Shown here one piece after another: positions 24,390 to 32,226 of a stretch of 64,000 nucleotides of DNA; the first letter of the stretch is position 1; every line of letters starts with the position of its first letter. Under the pieces are notes generated by a model. It was not told the DNA's origin. It searched no databases and worked only from the letters and a program-made list of their open reading frames with translations. The DNA is from Candidatus Cryptobacteroides excrementipullorum (GTDB lineage Bacteria > Bacteroidota > Bacteroidia > Bacteroidales > UBA932), in contig JADILZ010000079.1 of NCBI GenBank assembly GCA_017695065.1, forward strand, positions 30,249 through 94,248, in the 5' to 3' direction. Made by a program: the position numbers and the translations under genes.

Positions 24390-26250
24390 TATCATCAGGG
24401 TATTTGCGGCCTTTTCAATTCTGGCCGTAGCCGCAGGATCATGCGGAACCTCCGGAAAAATATCGAAGATTGCAAAGGCAGGTGTGGACATCTCGCTGTC
24501 TGTGCCTCAGGACGAAGAAAAGGAGGACTGTGACGAGGGACAGCGCCATGACGGAGCCAGGGAAGAAGTCCGTGAGACAGACGGTCCTGTAATCATGAAT
24601 GCCATAAGGGATTCGGAGACGGGGGAGATGGTGGCTACGGATTTTCTCGAGGCTTCCAGAGTCGTGGCAAGGTTCAGGAATGTGGCTGAAAGAGGCGGCA
24701 AGGTGACCATCGCCTTCGATGTGACAGTGCCTTCCGAAATGGTGAATCCCGCATGGCAGTTGAGGCTTTTTCCGGAGATAACGGTACTGGACGAGCACAT
24801 TACCCTGGATCCTGTACTGGTTACAGGCAGGAAATACAGGGCTGCGCAGATAAGGGGATACGAGCGTTACAGGGATTTCCTTGCGTCGGTCATTACTGAC
24901 AGCTCGGACTTCGTCATGGTCAGGCAGCTCGAGATATTCATAAGCCGGAACTTCCCCGACATATACGCTATGAAGAATGACACGTCGTATGTCTCCGAGC
25001 CGATGGCCGAGAGCATTTTCGGCCTCAGACAGAAAGAAGTCCTGGAACACTATACCAGGCGTCATCTGATGGCCAGGAACGACCGCAGGAAGAAAGTCTC
25101 GGAGAATATGCTCGGGAAGCTTGTCGGCGGACTTGAAGGAAGCATAAAGATCGACACGGTTGTGTCTGACGGTACAGGGGAGATATGCTACAGATATACA
25201 CAGACGCTCGAAAGCCGTCCCGGGCTGCGCAGGATACCGCTTTCTGTCTCGGGCGGCATATATGAGAACGGGAAGCGGAGGTATGCCGTGCCTGGAAAGG
25301 AGGAGTTGGCTTTCTATATAAGTTCCCTGTCCTCTCTTGCCGACACATCGGTAAGATACAGGACGGTCGTGGTGGAGAGAAATGTATATGACTATACGAA
25401 GGCAGTGATTGATTTCGGCAGCGCTTCTTCATGTATAGATACAGCTTCCGGTACCAATGCGCAGGAACTCCGCAGGATACGTTCCTGCATGGAGAAGATT
25501 CTTGCTATGGATGACTTCGTGGCTGATTCGGTAGTGATTTCAGCATCGAGTTCACCGGAAGGCTCCTACAGATATAATTCTGTACTTTCAACGGAAAGGG
25601 CCGGAGCTGTGGCGGCATACCTGTCGTCAGCTTCAGGGAAAATACCGGACGGTCTGCTCAAGGTCAGGTCCGAGCCTGAAAACTGGGAGTTGTTCATGAC
25701 TATGGTATCACATGACACCCTTGTGTCGGAGACATCCAGGGAGAAGATCATCGCCCTTCCTTACAGGGAAAGTCCGGATTTCGCAGAGGGTGCCATGAGG
25801 AATCTGCCGGAATACAGGTATTTCCGTGAAAAGCTGTATCCTCTTCTGCGTACTGTAAGGCTCGATTTCCATCTGCACAGGAAAGGAATGGAAAAAGACA
25901 CGCTGCATACATCGGTGGTGGATTCGGCCTATATGGAGGGTGTGGCTGCCATGGAACGGCTGGACTACAGGCGTGCGGTGGCGCTTCTCGGAAAATACGG
26001 CGACTACAATTCCGCCCTTGCCTATCTTTCATCCGGGTATGACGACAAGGCACTGCGTATCCTCCTGGGCCTGGACCGGAATTCAGCCAGGGTGGCATAT
26101 CTGACTGCGGTCGCCCTTTCGAGGGCCGGGAAGAATGAAAAGGCCGTTGAGTTTTTCAGGAGGAGTATAAGTCTGGAGCCTTCGATGATTCACCGTGGCA
26201 GGCTTGATCCGGAGATACGTGAGCTGATGCTCGAATACGGTATCGAATGA
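24379..26250 (+). CDS. DUF3868 protein with OmpA-like and TPR-like parts
   Basis: A 623-aa lipoprotein (signal peptide and lipobox AAGSC near residue 21). The central part matches DUF3868 (AFDVTVPSEMVNPAWQLRLFPEI). An OmpA-like peptidoglycan-binding-type segment follows (VVISASSSPEGSYRYNSVLS then TERAGAVAAYLSS, about 390-430). The C-terminus has TPR-like helices (KNEKAVEFFRRSISLEP). The true start is the ATG at 24379, which overlaps the DUF3575 gene by 11 nt; the longer frame begins at a TTG. Such proteins probably anchor or assemble surface fimbriae, by context. Confidence 0.82.
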   Translation: MCSDIIRVFAAFSILAVAAGSCGTSGKISKIAKAGVDISLSVPQDEEKEDCDEGQRHDGAREEVRETDGPVIMNAIRDSETGEMVATDFLEASRVVARFRNVAERGGKVTIAFDVTVPSEMVNPAWQLRLFPEITVLDEHITLDPVLVTGRKYRAAQIRGYERYRDFLASVITDSSDFVMVRQLEIFISRNFPDIYAMKNDTSYVSEPMAESIFGLRQKEVLEHYTRRHLMARNDRRKKVSENMLGKLVGGLEGSIKIDTVVSDGTGEICYRYTQTLESRPGLRRIPLSVSGGIYENGKRRYAVPGKEELAFYISSLSSLADTSVRYRTVVVERNVYDYTKAVIDFGSASSCIDTASGTNAQELRRIRSCMEKILAMDDFVADSVVISASSSPEGSYRYNSVLSTERAGAVAAYLSSASGKIPDGLLKVRSEPENWELFMTMVSHDTLVSETSREKIIALPYRESPDFAEGAMRNLPEYRYFREKLYPLLRTVRLDFHLHRKGMEKDTLHTSVVDSAYMEGVAAMERLDYRRAVALLGKYGDYNSALAYLSSGYDDKALRILLGLDRNSARVAYLTAVALSRAGKNEKAVEFFRRSISLEPSMIHRGRLDPEIRELMLEYGIE

Positions 26251-26278
26251 CCGTCCCGAATAGCAATATAATATAAAA

Positions 26279-26302
26279 AATAATTCATCGGACTAACGTT
26301 AA
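26279..26302 (+). repeat. Dispersed 24-bp intergenic motif, copy 2
   Basis: A second copy of the AATTCnTCGnACnnACnTT motif, 58 nt before the fimbrillin start. It matches the 62017 copy at 19 of 24 positions by my alignment. Confidence 0.45.
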
Positions 26303-26313
26303 ATATTGACATA

Positions 26314-26331
26314 GGAGCCGCTCGCGGTTCC
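26314..26331 (+). other. Leader hairpin before the fimbrillin gene
   Basis: GGAGCCGC and GCGGTTCC pair (one G-T) into a 7-8 bp GC-rich stem with a very small loop, 29 nt before the ATG. It could stabilise or attenuate the fimbrillin mRNA. Confidence 0.4.
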
Positions 26332-26360
26332 TTCAGAAACCAAAATTAAAGATTTTAGAT

Positions 26361-27362
26361 ATGTTGTTTAGAATTGATTCATTCAGAACCAAGGTTCTGT
26401 GTATGGGTGCAGCGATGTCTGTTTTTGCCGGCTGCACGAAAGAGAATGTGGATTCCCAGTATGTTTCCGGCGAGACAGTGCCGGTGAGTATCTCGGTGTC
26501 AGGACCTATTGTCACAAGGGCGACAGACACTGACGGGGAGGACTCCGTTTCATCACTTCAGGTGTTCATCTTCCGGCCGGACGGTGTCCTTGAAGCATAC
26601 AGCAAGACTATCGGCAATACGGCCAAAGCCGACTGCACAGTCGGGTCCAAGGATATAATTGCCGTTGTGAATGCTCCCGAAATTCCGGGCGTGAAGACAA
26701 AGTCCGCCCTTGAAAGCAAAGTGTCGTATCTCAAGGACAACGCTCCCAAGTCTTTCGTCATGTATGGCAGCAAGTCGGAGACAGTTTCTTCAGCTTCCGG
26801 CACCGTTACAATACCTGTGACGAGGCTTGTGTCGAGGATTTCCATAAAGAAGATAACCAACAGGCTGGAACTCAGCCAGTATGAGTCCTCTAAATTCCTT
26901 GTGAAGAAAATATACATAGTCAATGCCGCAGGAGACAGACGCTATACCGGAAGTTATGCCCCGACTCTCTGGCATAACAGGGGGAAATGCGAGAGCCAGG
27001 GGGATCTGCCTTCACTCCTGAGCAGCGGGGAGCTGGGCGATGTGACAATCCAGCACGGGAAATCGTACGAGACGCCGCACTATTTCTACTGCTATCCGAA
27101 TCCGACCGAGGAGGATTCATCGTCATCGGCCTCCCCGGCATACACAAGGCTTGTGGTGGAGGTCTCCATAGACGGGAAGATATATTACTATCCGGTATCC
27201 ATCAAGGGGGTGCAGAGCAATTATACGTACAATATCTCCGAGTTGATAATCACAAGGCTCGGTTCTGAAAGCCCGGACATCCCGGTGTCATACCATGAGG
27301 CTTCTTTTACGGTGGATGTCGCGGAGTGGAAGGAAGGGTCTGACCAGAGTGTCACTATCTGA
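26361..27362 (+). CDS. FimA/Mfa1-like fimbrillin (major fimbrial subunit family)
   Basis: A 333-aa lipoprotein precursor. The signal peptide ends at the lipobox FAGC (Cys near residue 25). The N-terminal domain has the fimbrillin pattern: a TRATDTDGED segment, VSSLQVFIFRPDGVLEAYSKT, and IIAVVNAP. The C-terminal end SFTVDVAEWKEG matches the final strand common to these proteins. In Porphyromonas such precursors are lipid-anchored, then cut after an arginine to expose a groove for donor-strand exchange; VTRATD could be such a site here, which is inference. The next gene is Mfa2/FimB-like. Confidence 0.85.
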   Translation: MLFRIDSFRTKVLCMGAAMSVFAGCTKENVDSQYVSGETVPVSISVSGPIVTRATDTDGEDSVSSLQVFIFRPDGVLEAYSKTIGNTAKADCTVGSKDIIAVVNAPEIPGVKTKSALESKVSYLKDNAPKSFVMYGSKSETVSSASGTVTIPVTRLVSRISIKKITNRLELSQYESSKFLVKKIYIVNAAGDRRYTGSYAPTLWHNRGKCESQGDLPSLLSSGELGDVTIQHGKSYETPHYFYCYPNPTEEDSSSSASPAYTRLVVEVSIDGKIYYYPVSIKGVQSNYTYNISELIITRLGSESPDIPVSYHEASFTVDVAEWKEGSDQSVTI

Positions 27363-27367
27363 CAGGT

Positions 27368-28138
27368 ATGAAGAGTTTTGTTCTTTCTGCGATGGCAGTG
27401 CTGCTGGCGGCCGCATGTTCTGTGAAGGAGGACAGGTCGGCTTGCCCATGCACTCTCATCATAGACTTCACCGGCCTGGACATTTCTTCGTTCCCTCAGA
27501 CAGACGTACGTGCTACTTCATCAGGTGCTCCGGTCCTCGAGGAGAAGGTTCCTGCGGAGAGATACAGGGATGAATATACCGCGTCTGTCCCCAGGACAGG
27601 GACATTCCTGAACCTGTCTTACGGAGATGGCGGAAGCTTCAGCCATCGAGAGGGGTTCACAGCCATGCCTGGAGAAGAGTTTCCGGCTCTGTATCTGCAG
27701 ACTGAGGCACTGGACACTGAAAACGAATCTGTGGGCATCGTGGCGGACCTGCATAAGGTATATTGCAACATAACCATACTCATGAAGTCTGACGGGCCTT
27801 ACCCGTATTCGGTTTCTGTTGAGGGAGCTGTACGCGGGTATGGTGTGGACGGGGCTCTGGTCCGCGGCCCCTTCTCTTTCTCTCCAGTCATTGACAGAGG
27901 GGGAAAGTGCAGTGTACGTGTCCCGAGACAGGCAGATTCTTCTCTGATGCTGCTTATAAAGGAGGATGATACGACTCTCAGGGAATTTGCACTTGGTGAA
28001 TACATTGTCGAAAGTGGGTATGACTGGTCTGCCAAGGATCTTGAAGACGTTGAAATAGAGATAGATTATGCCAAGACAGATGTGGTGTTCAAGATCAACG
28101 GATGGGAAACCGTCATTTCATTTGATGTAATAATTTGA
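27368..28138 (+). CDS. FimB/Mfa2-like fimbrial anchor lipoprotein
   Basis: A 256-aa lipoprotein starting 5 nt after the fimbrillin stop. The signal peptide ends in the lipobox LAAAC, followed by SVKEDRSACPCTLIIDF, the conserved N-terminal pattern of the FimB/Mfa2 family. These proteins anchor the fimbrial base and limit its length. The C-terminus has ESGYDWSAKDLEDVEIEIDYA. It ends the fimbrial operon; a tRNA gene follows. Confidence 0.84.
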   Translation: MKSFVLSAMAVLLAAACSVKEDRSACPCTLIIDFTGLDISSFPQTDVRATSSGAPVLEEKVPAERYRDEYTASVPRTGTFLNLSYGDGGSFSHREGFTAMPGEEFPALYLQTEALDTENESVGIVADLHKVYCNITILMKSDGPYPYSVSVEGAVRGYGVDGALVRGPFSFSPVIDRGGKCSVRVPRQADSSLMLLIKEDDTTLREFALGEYIVESGYDWSAKDLEDVEIEIDYAKTDVVFKINGWETVISFDVII

Positions 28139-28168
28139 AAAAATAGTTCGTAATTCAAAAACATTTTA

Positions 28169-28177
28169 TATCTTTGC
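28169..28177 (+). promoter_or_regulatory. -7 element of the tRNA-Leu promoter
   Basis: TATCTTTGC is a perfect -7 element 14 nt before the tRNA 5' end, a common placement for tRNA genes in this phylum. The -33 region is poor. Confidence 0.6.
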
Positions 28178-28190
28178 ATCCACTTTTGAG

Positions 28191-28274
28191 GCGCAGGTGG
28201 CGAAATTGGTAGACGCGCTACTCTCAGGAGGTAGTGCCAGAAATGGCGTGTCAGTTCGACTCTGATCCTGCGCA
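28191..28274 (+). tRNA. tRNA-Leu (anticodon CAG)
   Basis: An 84-nt class II tRNA. The acceptor arms GCGCAGG and CCTGCGC pair perfectly with discriminator A. The D-loop reads AAATTGGTAGA, the anticodon loop CTCAGGA holds CAG, a long variable arm (TGCCAGAAATGGCG) fits leucine, and the T-arm has TTCGA. CCA is not encoded. It reads CUG codons, which are frequent in the neighbouring genes. Confidence 0.93.
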
Positions 28275-28281
28275 CGTACTG

Positions 28282-28318
28282 AGGATGAATACTGGGAAAG
28301 TCAGTTTCATCCTTTTTT
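28282..28318 (+). terminator. Rho-independent terminator of tRNA-Leu
   Basis: AGGATGAA (28282-28289) pairs with TTCATCCT (28306-28313), extended inward by ACTG/CAGT with one bulged T. A TTTTTT run ends at 28318. Confidence 0.85.
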
Positions 28319-28340
28319 CATTTAAAAATGCTCAGGTATC

Positions 28341-29288
28341 ATGAAAATAGTGTTTCTGGATGCTGCCACGATGGGTAGTGACATATCTTTTGCACCGATT
28401 GCCGGCCTCGGCCAGCTTGTGTGTTACGAAACCTCTTCACCGGAGGAGGCATTGCACAGGGTGAAGGATTGCGAGGTGCTTATAGTGAACAAAGTAAAGG
28501 TGACACCGGAGCTTATTGACGCTGCCCCGTCGCTCAGGCTCATCTGCGAGGCGGCTACAGGGGTCAACAACATAGACCTTGACTATGCCGCATCCAAGGG
28601 TATTCCTGTAAGGAATGTTGCCGGCTACTCTACGGACTCTGTGGTTCAGACCACTTTCATGCATATCCTTGCCCTTGTGGGAAGAAGCGCCTATTTCGAC
28701 AGTGCTGTAAAGTCAGGTGCCTACAGCTGTAGCGGGATATTCACTGATGTGACCGTCCCTTTCAGCGAGCTTTCCGGCAAGACGATGGGAATCATCGGCA
28801 TGGGTACCATAGGACACAGGGTAGCAGGAGTGGCTGAGGCATTCGGCATGCATGTAAGCTATTTTTCCACTTCCGGCACATCCCACTGCAAGGATTATCC
28901 AAGTCTTCCTCTTGAGGCTCTCCTGTCAGGCTCCGATGTGGTTTCCATTCATGCGCCTTACAATGACAGGACAGCAGGGCTTATAGGTGCCGCCCAGCTT
29001 TCCATGATGAAACCGGACTCGGTCATTGTGAACATGGGACGTGGAGGCATCGTTGACGAGTCTGCTCTTGCGGCAGCCGTCGATGCCGGAAAGATTGCCG
29101 GAGCAGCTCTTGATGTATTCTCGGCTGAACCTCTTCCTGAAGACAGTCCTCTCTTGAAAATGTCTCATCCTGAGCGCCTTATCCTTTCGCCCCATATCGC
29201 ATGGGCTTCTGTTGAGGCACGTGGGCGTCTTGTCCGCATGATTGCGGACAATATTGCAGAAGTCTGCGGAAGTATCCGGCTGAGGTAA
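28341..29288 (+). CDS. D-2-hydroxyacid dehydrogenase (NAD-dependent)
   Basis: A 315-aa cytosolic oxidoreductase of the D-isomer-specific family. The NAD-binding motif is GMGTIGHRVAGVAEAFG (about 151-167). The catalytic triad is present: Arg in NMGRGGIVDE or the preceding loop, Glu in FSAEPLPEDSPLL, and His in LSPHIAWAS. The WAS after the His resembles glycerate/hydroxypyruvate reductase-like members. The substrate is not certain. It follows the tRNA terminator by 22 nt. Confidence 0.9.
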   Translation: MKIVFLDAATMGSDISFAPIAGLGQLVCYETSSPEEALHRVKDCEVLIVNKVKVTPELIDAAPSLRLICEAATGVNNIDLDYAASKGIPVRNVAGYSTDSVVQTTFMHILALVGRSAYFDSAVKSGAYSCSGIFTDVTVPFSELSGKTMGIIGMGTIGHRVAGVAEAFGMHVSYFSTSGTSHCKDYPSLPLEALLSGSDVVSIHAPYNDRTAGLIGAAQLSMMKPDSVIVNMGRGGIVDESALAAAVDAGKIAGAALDVFSAEPLPEDSPLLKMSHPERLILSPHIAWASVEARGRLVRMIADNIAEVCGSIRLR

Positions 29289-29367
29289 TTGGCAGGGAGA
29301 AAAAACATCCTGAGGACATTTCACTTCATCCGGAAAAGAGGAAGATGTGTTGTGCCCATGCACAATG

Positions 29368-30780
29368 TCATCGTGGAATATACTCCGGATTCAGTTCGTG
29401 AGGGATTGGTGCATTTGTCTTGCTGAGCCATCTGAACAGCCGTCTGTGCAGGCGCTTGCGTATTCCGGGCTCTGTGAGGGAGAGGTTTTCGGTCTCTCCA
29501 GGGTCTGATGAGAGGTCGAACAGTTCCTCGCTGCCGTCCTCGTAATAGTGGATGAGCTTCCAGTCCCCGCTCCTTATGGATGAATACGGTGTCGCCCTGA
29601 ATCCGTGGTCACTCGTATATGATTCCAGGTATGCCGGGAAATGCCAGAAGAGGTCGCGTCTGCTGCTTTTGCCTGACACAAGGGAGAATATGTCTTTCCC
29701 GTCAAGGCCCTTTACCTTGTCCGCCCCTGCCACGGATATGAATGTCGGAAAGAAGTCGATTCCGCATACCGGGACGGATGATACTGTCCCTGGGTCGGTG
29801 TGCCCGTTCCATCTGATAATCAGCGGCACGCGGTCTCCTCCTTCGTAAGGGGTGCCTTTCCCGCCACGTAGAGGCCAGTTGTCCGTAACAGGCTCCGAGC
29901 CGCCGTTGTCAGACCAGAATACGATGAGCGTGTTGTCAGCCATGCCAAGGGAATCGACGGTGTCACATATCCTTCTTACACTGTCATCGAGCTTTTCTAT
30001 CATGGCTGCATAGACAGGGTTGCTGTGATACTTTCCAGCCGGTTTGTTTCTGTATTTTTCTATTGTTTCTTCTGGAGCCTGCAGTGAGGTATGTACGGCG
30101 AAATGTGCAAGATGCAGGAAAAACGGCTGGTCTCCTGACTCCTTGATGAATTTCACGGCTTCGTCAGTAAGCCTGTCTGTCAGATATTCTCCTGGTTTCC
30201 CCTGTGACAGCCCATGGTGGCATCTGGACTTGTCAGGCAGGCAATAAGGGTAGAAATATGAATATGGAGCACCTGCACGGTCTCCTCCCGTATTGGTGTC
30301 AAACCCTTGTGCTAGAGGTCCGGTCCCGTCAGCATCATCCCCAAGATGCCATTTCCCTATGTGCCCGCATCTGTACCCTGCCGCACTGAGTGCTTCGGCT
30401 ATGGTGACAAACCTGGTGTCCAGGTCGTCGGTATTCGGTACCGGTATCAGTTTCCTTTCTGATGCGTGTCCTCTTTCGGACGGGCTTACCGTATATATAC
30501 CGTGTCTTGGCGTGTACATCCCGGACATCATGCAGGCGCGGCTTGGAGCCGAGTTCGCAGCTGCGGAATAAGCATTGTCGAACATCATGCCTTCGGATGC
30601 CAGCCTGTCAATGGCCGGGGTCTCGTAATAGTCGCTGCCGCTTATTCCAAGGTCTGTCCAGCCGAGGTCGTCAGCCACGATGAAGATGATGTTGGGCCTT
30701 TCTGTACCGGCCACCTTTGCGTGCATTCCCTGTCCTGCCATGACAAGGAATAAGGGAAGGATGATTTTGCAGTCTTTCAT
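29368..30780 (-). CDS. Sulfatase, serine-type (S1 family)
   Basis: A 470-aa exported hydrolase that removes sulfate esters, probably from host or dietary glycans. A signal peptide (about 1-21) precedes RPNIIFIVADDLGW with the metal-binding Asp pair. The formylglycine precursor is Ser77 in SAPSRA, so this is an S-type enzyme needing an anaerobic radical SAM sulfatase-maturing enzyme. The following MYTPRHG and later FWSDNGG are typical. The start codon directly follows the hpf terminator, which leaves its own promoter unclear. Confidence 0.92.
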   Translation of the reverse strand: MKDCKIILPLFLVMAGQGMHAKVAGTERPNIIFIVADDLGWTDLGISGSDYYETPAIDRLASEGMMFDNAYSAAANSAPSRACMMSGMYTPRHGIYTVSPSERGHASERKLIPVPNTDDLDTRFVTIAEALSAAGYRCGHIGKWHLGDDADGTGPLAQGFDTNTGGDRAGAPYSYFYPYCLPDKSRCHHGLSQGKPGEYLTDRLTDEAVKFIKESGDQPFFLHLAHFAVHTSLQAPEETIEKYRNKPAGKYHSNPVYAAMIEKLDDSVRRICDTVDSLGMADNTLIVFWSDNGGSEPVTDNWPLRGGKGTPYEGGDRVPLIIRWNGHTDPGTVSSVPVCGIDFFPTFISVAGADKVKGLDGKDIFSLVSGKSSRRDLFWHFPAYLESYTSDHGFRATPYSSIRSGDWKLIHYYEDGSEELFDLSSDPGETENLSLTEPGIRKRLHRRLFRWLSKTNAPIPHELNPEYIPR

Positions 30781-30783
30781 AAA

Positions 30784-30816
30784 TGGAAAATAAAAGGCGG
30801 ATTGGAAAATCCGCCT
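30784..30816 (-). terminator. Rho-independent terminator of the cca-xerC-hpf operon
   Basis: A perfect 9-bp stem AGGCGGATT/AATCCGCCT with a 4-nt loop (30795-30816). On the minus strand it is followed by the T-rich stretch TTTATTTTCC. It lies 19 nt past the hpf stop and ends just before the sulfatase ATG. Confidence 0.75.
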
Positions 30817-30835
30817 GATGAGTCTGTGTTATGTG

Positions 30836-31126
30836 TCAATTGTTTCTTTTTTCCTTTGCCCTTACGAGTTTGTCTTTCAGGATGTCCACGCAGTCGACGA
30901 GGGCGTCCTCGAATGTTTTTGCGTTTCTCTCGATAACCAGGTCATTTCCCGGAATCTGGACATGCAGTTTCACGTTCTTGTTCTGGTGTTCGGCCAGAAG
31001 TGAGAGTGCTACGTCCACTCCGATGATGCCGTCATGGAATTTCTCCAGCTTCGATACTTTCTTCTCCACGAAGTCAAGGAGTTTCTGGTCTGCGTTGAAC
31101 TTGATGGATTGTACTCTAATCTCCAT
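30836..31126 (-). CDS. hpf: Ribosome hibernation promoting factor (short HPF/RaiA family)
   Basis: A 96-aa protein that binds the 30S decoding region and stops translation in stationary phase. The family pattern is MEIRVQSIKFNADQKLLDFV ... KLEKFHDGI ... DALVDCVDILKDKL. The start at 31126 has GGAGG 5 nt upstream, an unusually canonical Shine-Dalgarno for this phylum, which rules out the longer reading to 31165. It overlaps the 3' end of xerC by 11 nt, so the two are translationally coupled. Confidence 0.92.
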   Translation of the reverse strand: MEIRVQSIKFNADQKLLDFVEKKVSKLEKFHDGIIGVDVALSLLAEHQNKNVKLHVQIPGNDLVIERNAKTFEDALVDCVDILKDKLVRAKEKRNN

Positions 31127-32219
31127 GTTTACCTCCGCTTTTCGCCCTTGGATGGGCAGTTTCATATATCTTTTTAAGTCTGGCGACAGAATTGTGGGTG
31201 TACACCTGCGTCGCGGCGAGCGAGGAGTGTCCCAGGAGTTCCTTTATGGAGTTCAGGTCCGCCCCGTCCTCGAGCAGCTCTGTCGCCAGAGTGTGCCGCA
31301 GGACATGCGGGGATTTTCTCAGTGTGAACCATCTGGTGTCTCCGAGTTCGCATTTTATGACCCTGTCCACATATGTGGGATAGACAGCTGTCCCTTTTGA
31401 TGTGACGAACAGGGGCGAATTTAAGGTGCGCTGCTCACAGACTGTCGTTTCAACTGCTTGTAAATATAATGAAATTTCTTTACATAACGAAGGTACTGCC
31501 GGAATTTCTCTCGTTTTGTTTCCTTTTCCCGTCACCCTTATGATTTTCCTGCTGAAGTCTATGCTCCCTGTCTTGAGGGATATAAGCTCGGACCTTCTGA
31601 TCCCGGTTGAATACAGGGTGACGACAATCGCACGGCTGAGCCTTTTGTCGAAGAGCCATGCGTCGAACTTTTCGGGCTTCTGCGCGAGCTTCTCCATCTT
31701 GAGGTAGAGAGGGTCTCTTTCCGGGCGGTATCCATGCCGTTTCCGTGTCCTGACGTATGCGTCCAGGAAGTCAGCCGGAGTAGGGAAGTGGAACTCGGTG
31801 GCGAATATGTCGCTGGCGGCGAAGTATTTTGACATGGAGTCGTGCCGGTAGAACACCGGGAGCAGCTTTTCCATTTTCGGACGCGCTACCGACCTGGCGG
31901 GGTTGGACTTCAGCTCCTTCCTTTTTATCAGGAACATGCAGAACCCGCTCAACACTGACAAATGCAGGTTCACTGTCCTCGGATTGAATGACATCTTGTC
32001 GAGCATATGGAACACATATCCCCTGAACATGTCCACTGTCAGGGCCGACTTCAGTTCTGTATCCGGGACGGCATTCCGGTCCGTGGCTTCAGGAAACGCA
32101 AATGCTACGAAACTGTCCAGGACTCCGGCATATATCTCCTGTGTCCGTACTGAATACCTGCGGATGACTGTGATGTATTCTATATATCTGTCAGTCAGTG
32201 TTATATCTGTCTGTTGCAT
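31116..32219 (-). CDS. XerC/D-like tyrosine recombinase with a central insertion
   Basis: A 367-aa tyrosine recombinase, probably the chromosomal dimer-resolving Xer protein. The N-terminal SAM-like core-binding domain spans about 1-115. The catalytic residues are R208 (TGIRRSEL), K232, H305 and R308 (PHVLRHTLATELL), H331 (LGHSS) and the nucleophile Y340 (VYTHN). XerC proteins are usually near 300 aa; the extra length lies between about 138 and 192. It starts 7 nt after cca and overlaps hpf. The pairing with hpf is typical for chromosomal xer in Bacteroidota, so this is not a phage integrase. Confidence 0.88.
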   Translation of the reverse strand: MQQTDITLTDRYIEYITVIRRYSVRTQEIYAGVLDSFVAFAFPEATDRNAVPDTELKSALTVDMFRGYVFHMLDKMSFNPRTVNLHLSVLSGFCMFLIKRKELKSNPARSVARPKMEKLLPVFYRHDSMSKYFAASDIFATEFHFPTPADFLDAYVRTRKRHGYRPERDPLYLKMEKLAQKPEKFDAWLFDKRLSRAIVVTLYSTGIRRSELISLKTGSIDFSRKIIRVTGKGNKTREIPAVPSLCKEISLYLQAVETTVCEQRTLNSPLFVTSKGTAVYPTYVDRVIKCELGDTRWFTLRKSPHVLRHTLATELLEDGADLNSIKELLGHSSLAATQVYTHNSVARLKKIYETAHPRAKSGGKHGD

Positions 32220-32226
32220 GGTGGTG

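Noticed and set aside
31116..32219. Phage or transposon integrase
   Set aside because: Coupled to hpf and cca in a housekeeping operon, single copy, with no attachment-site repeats or phage genes nearby.
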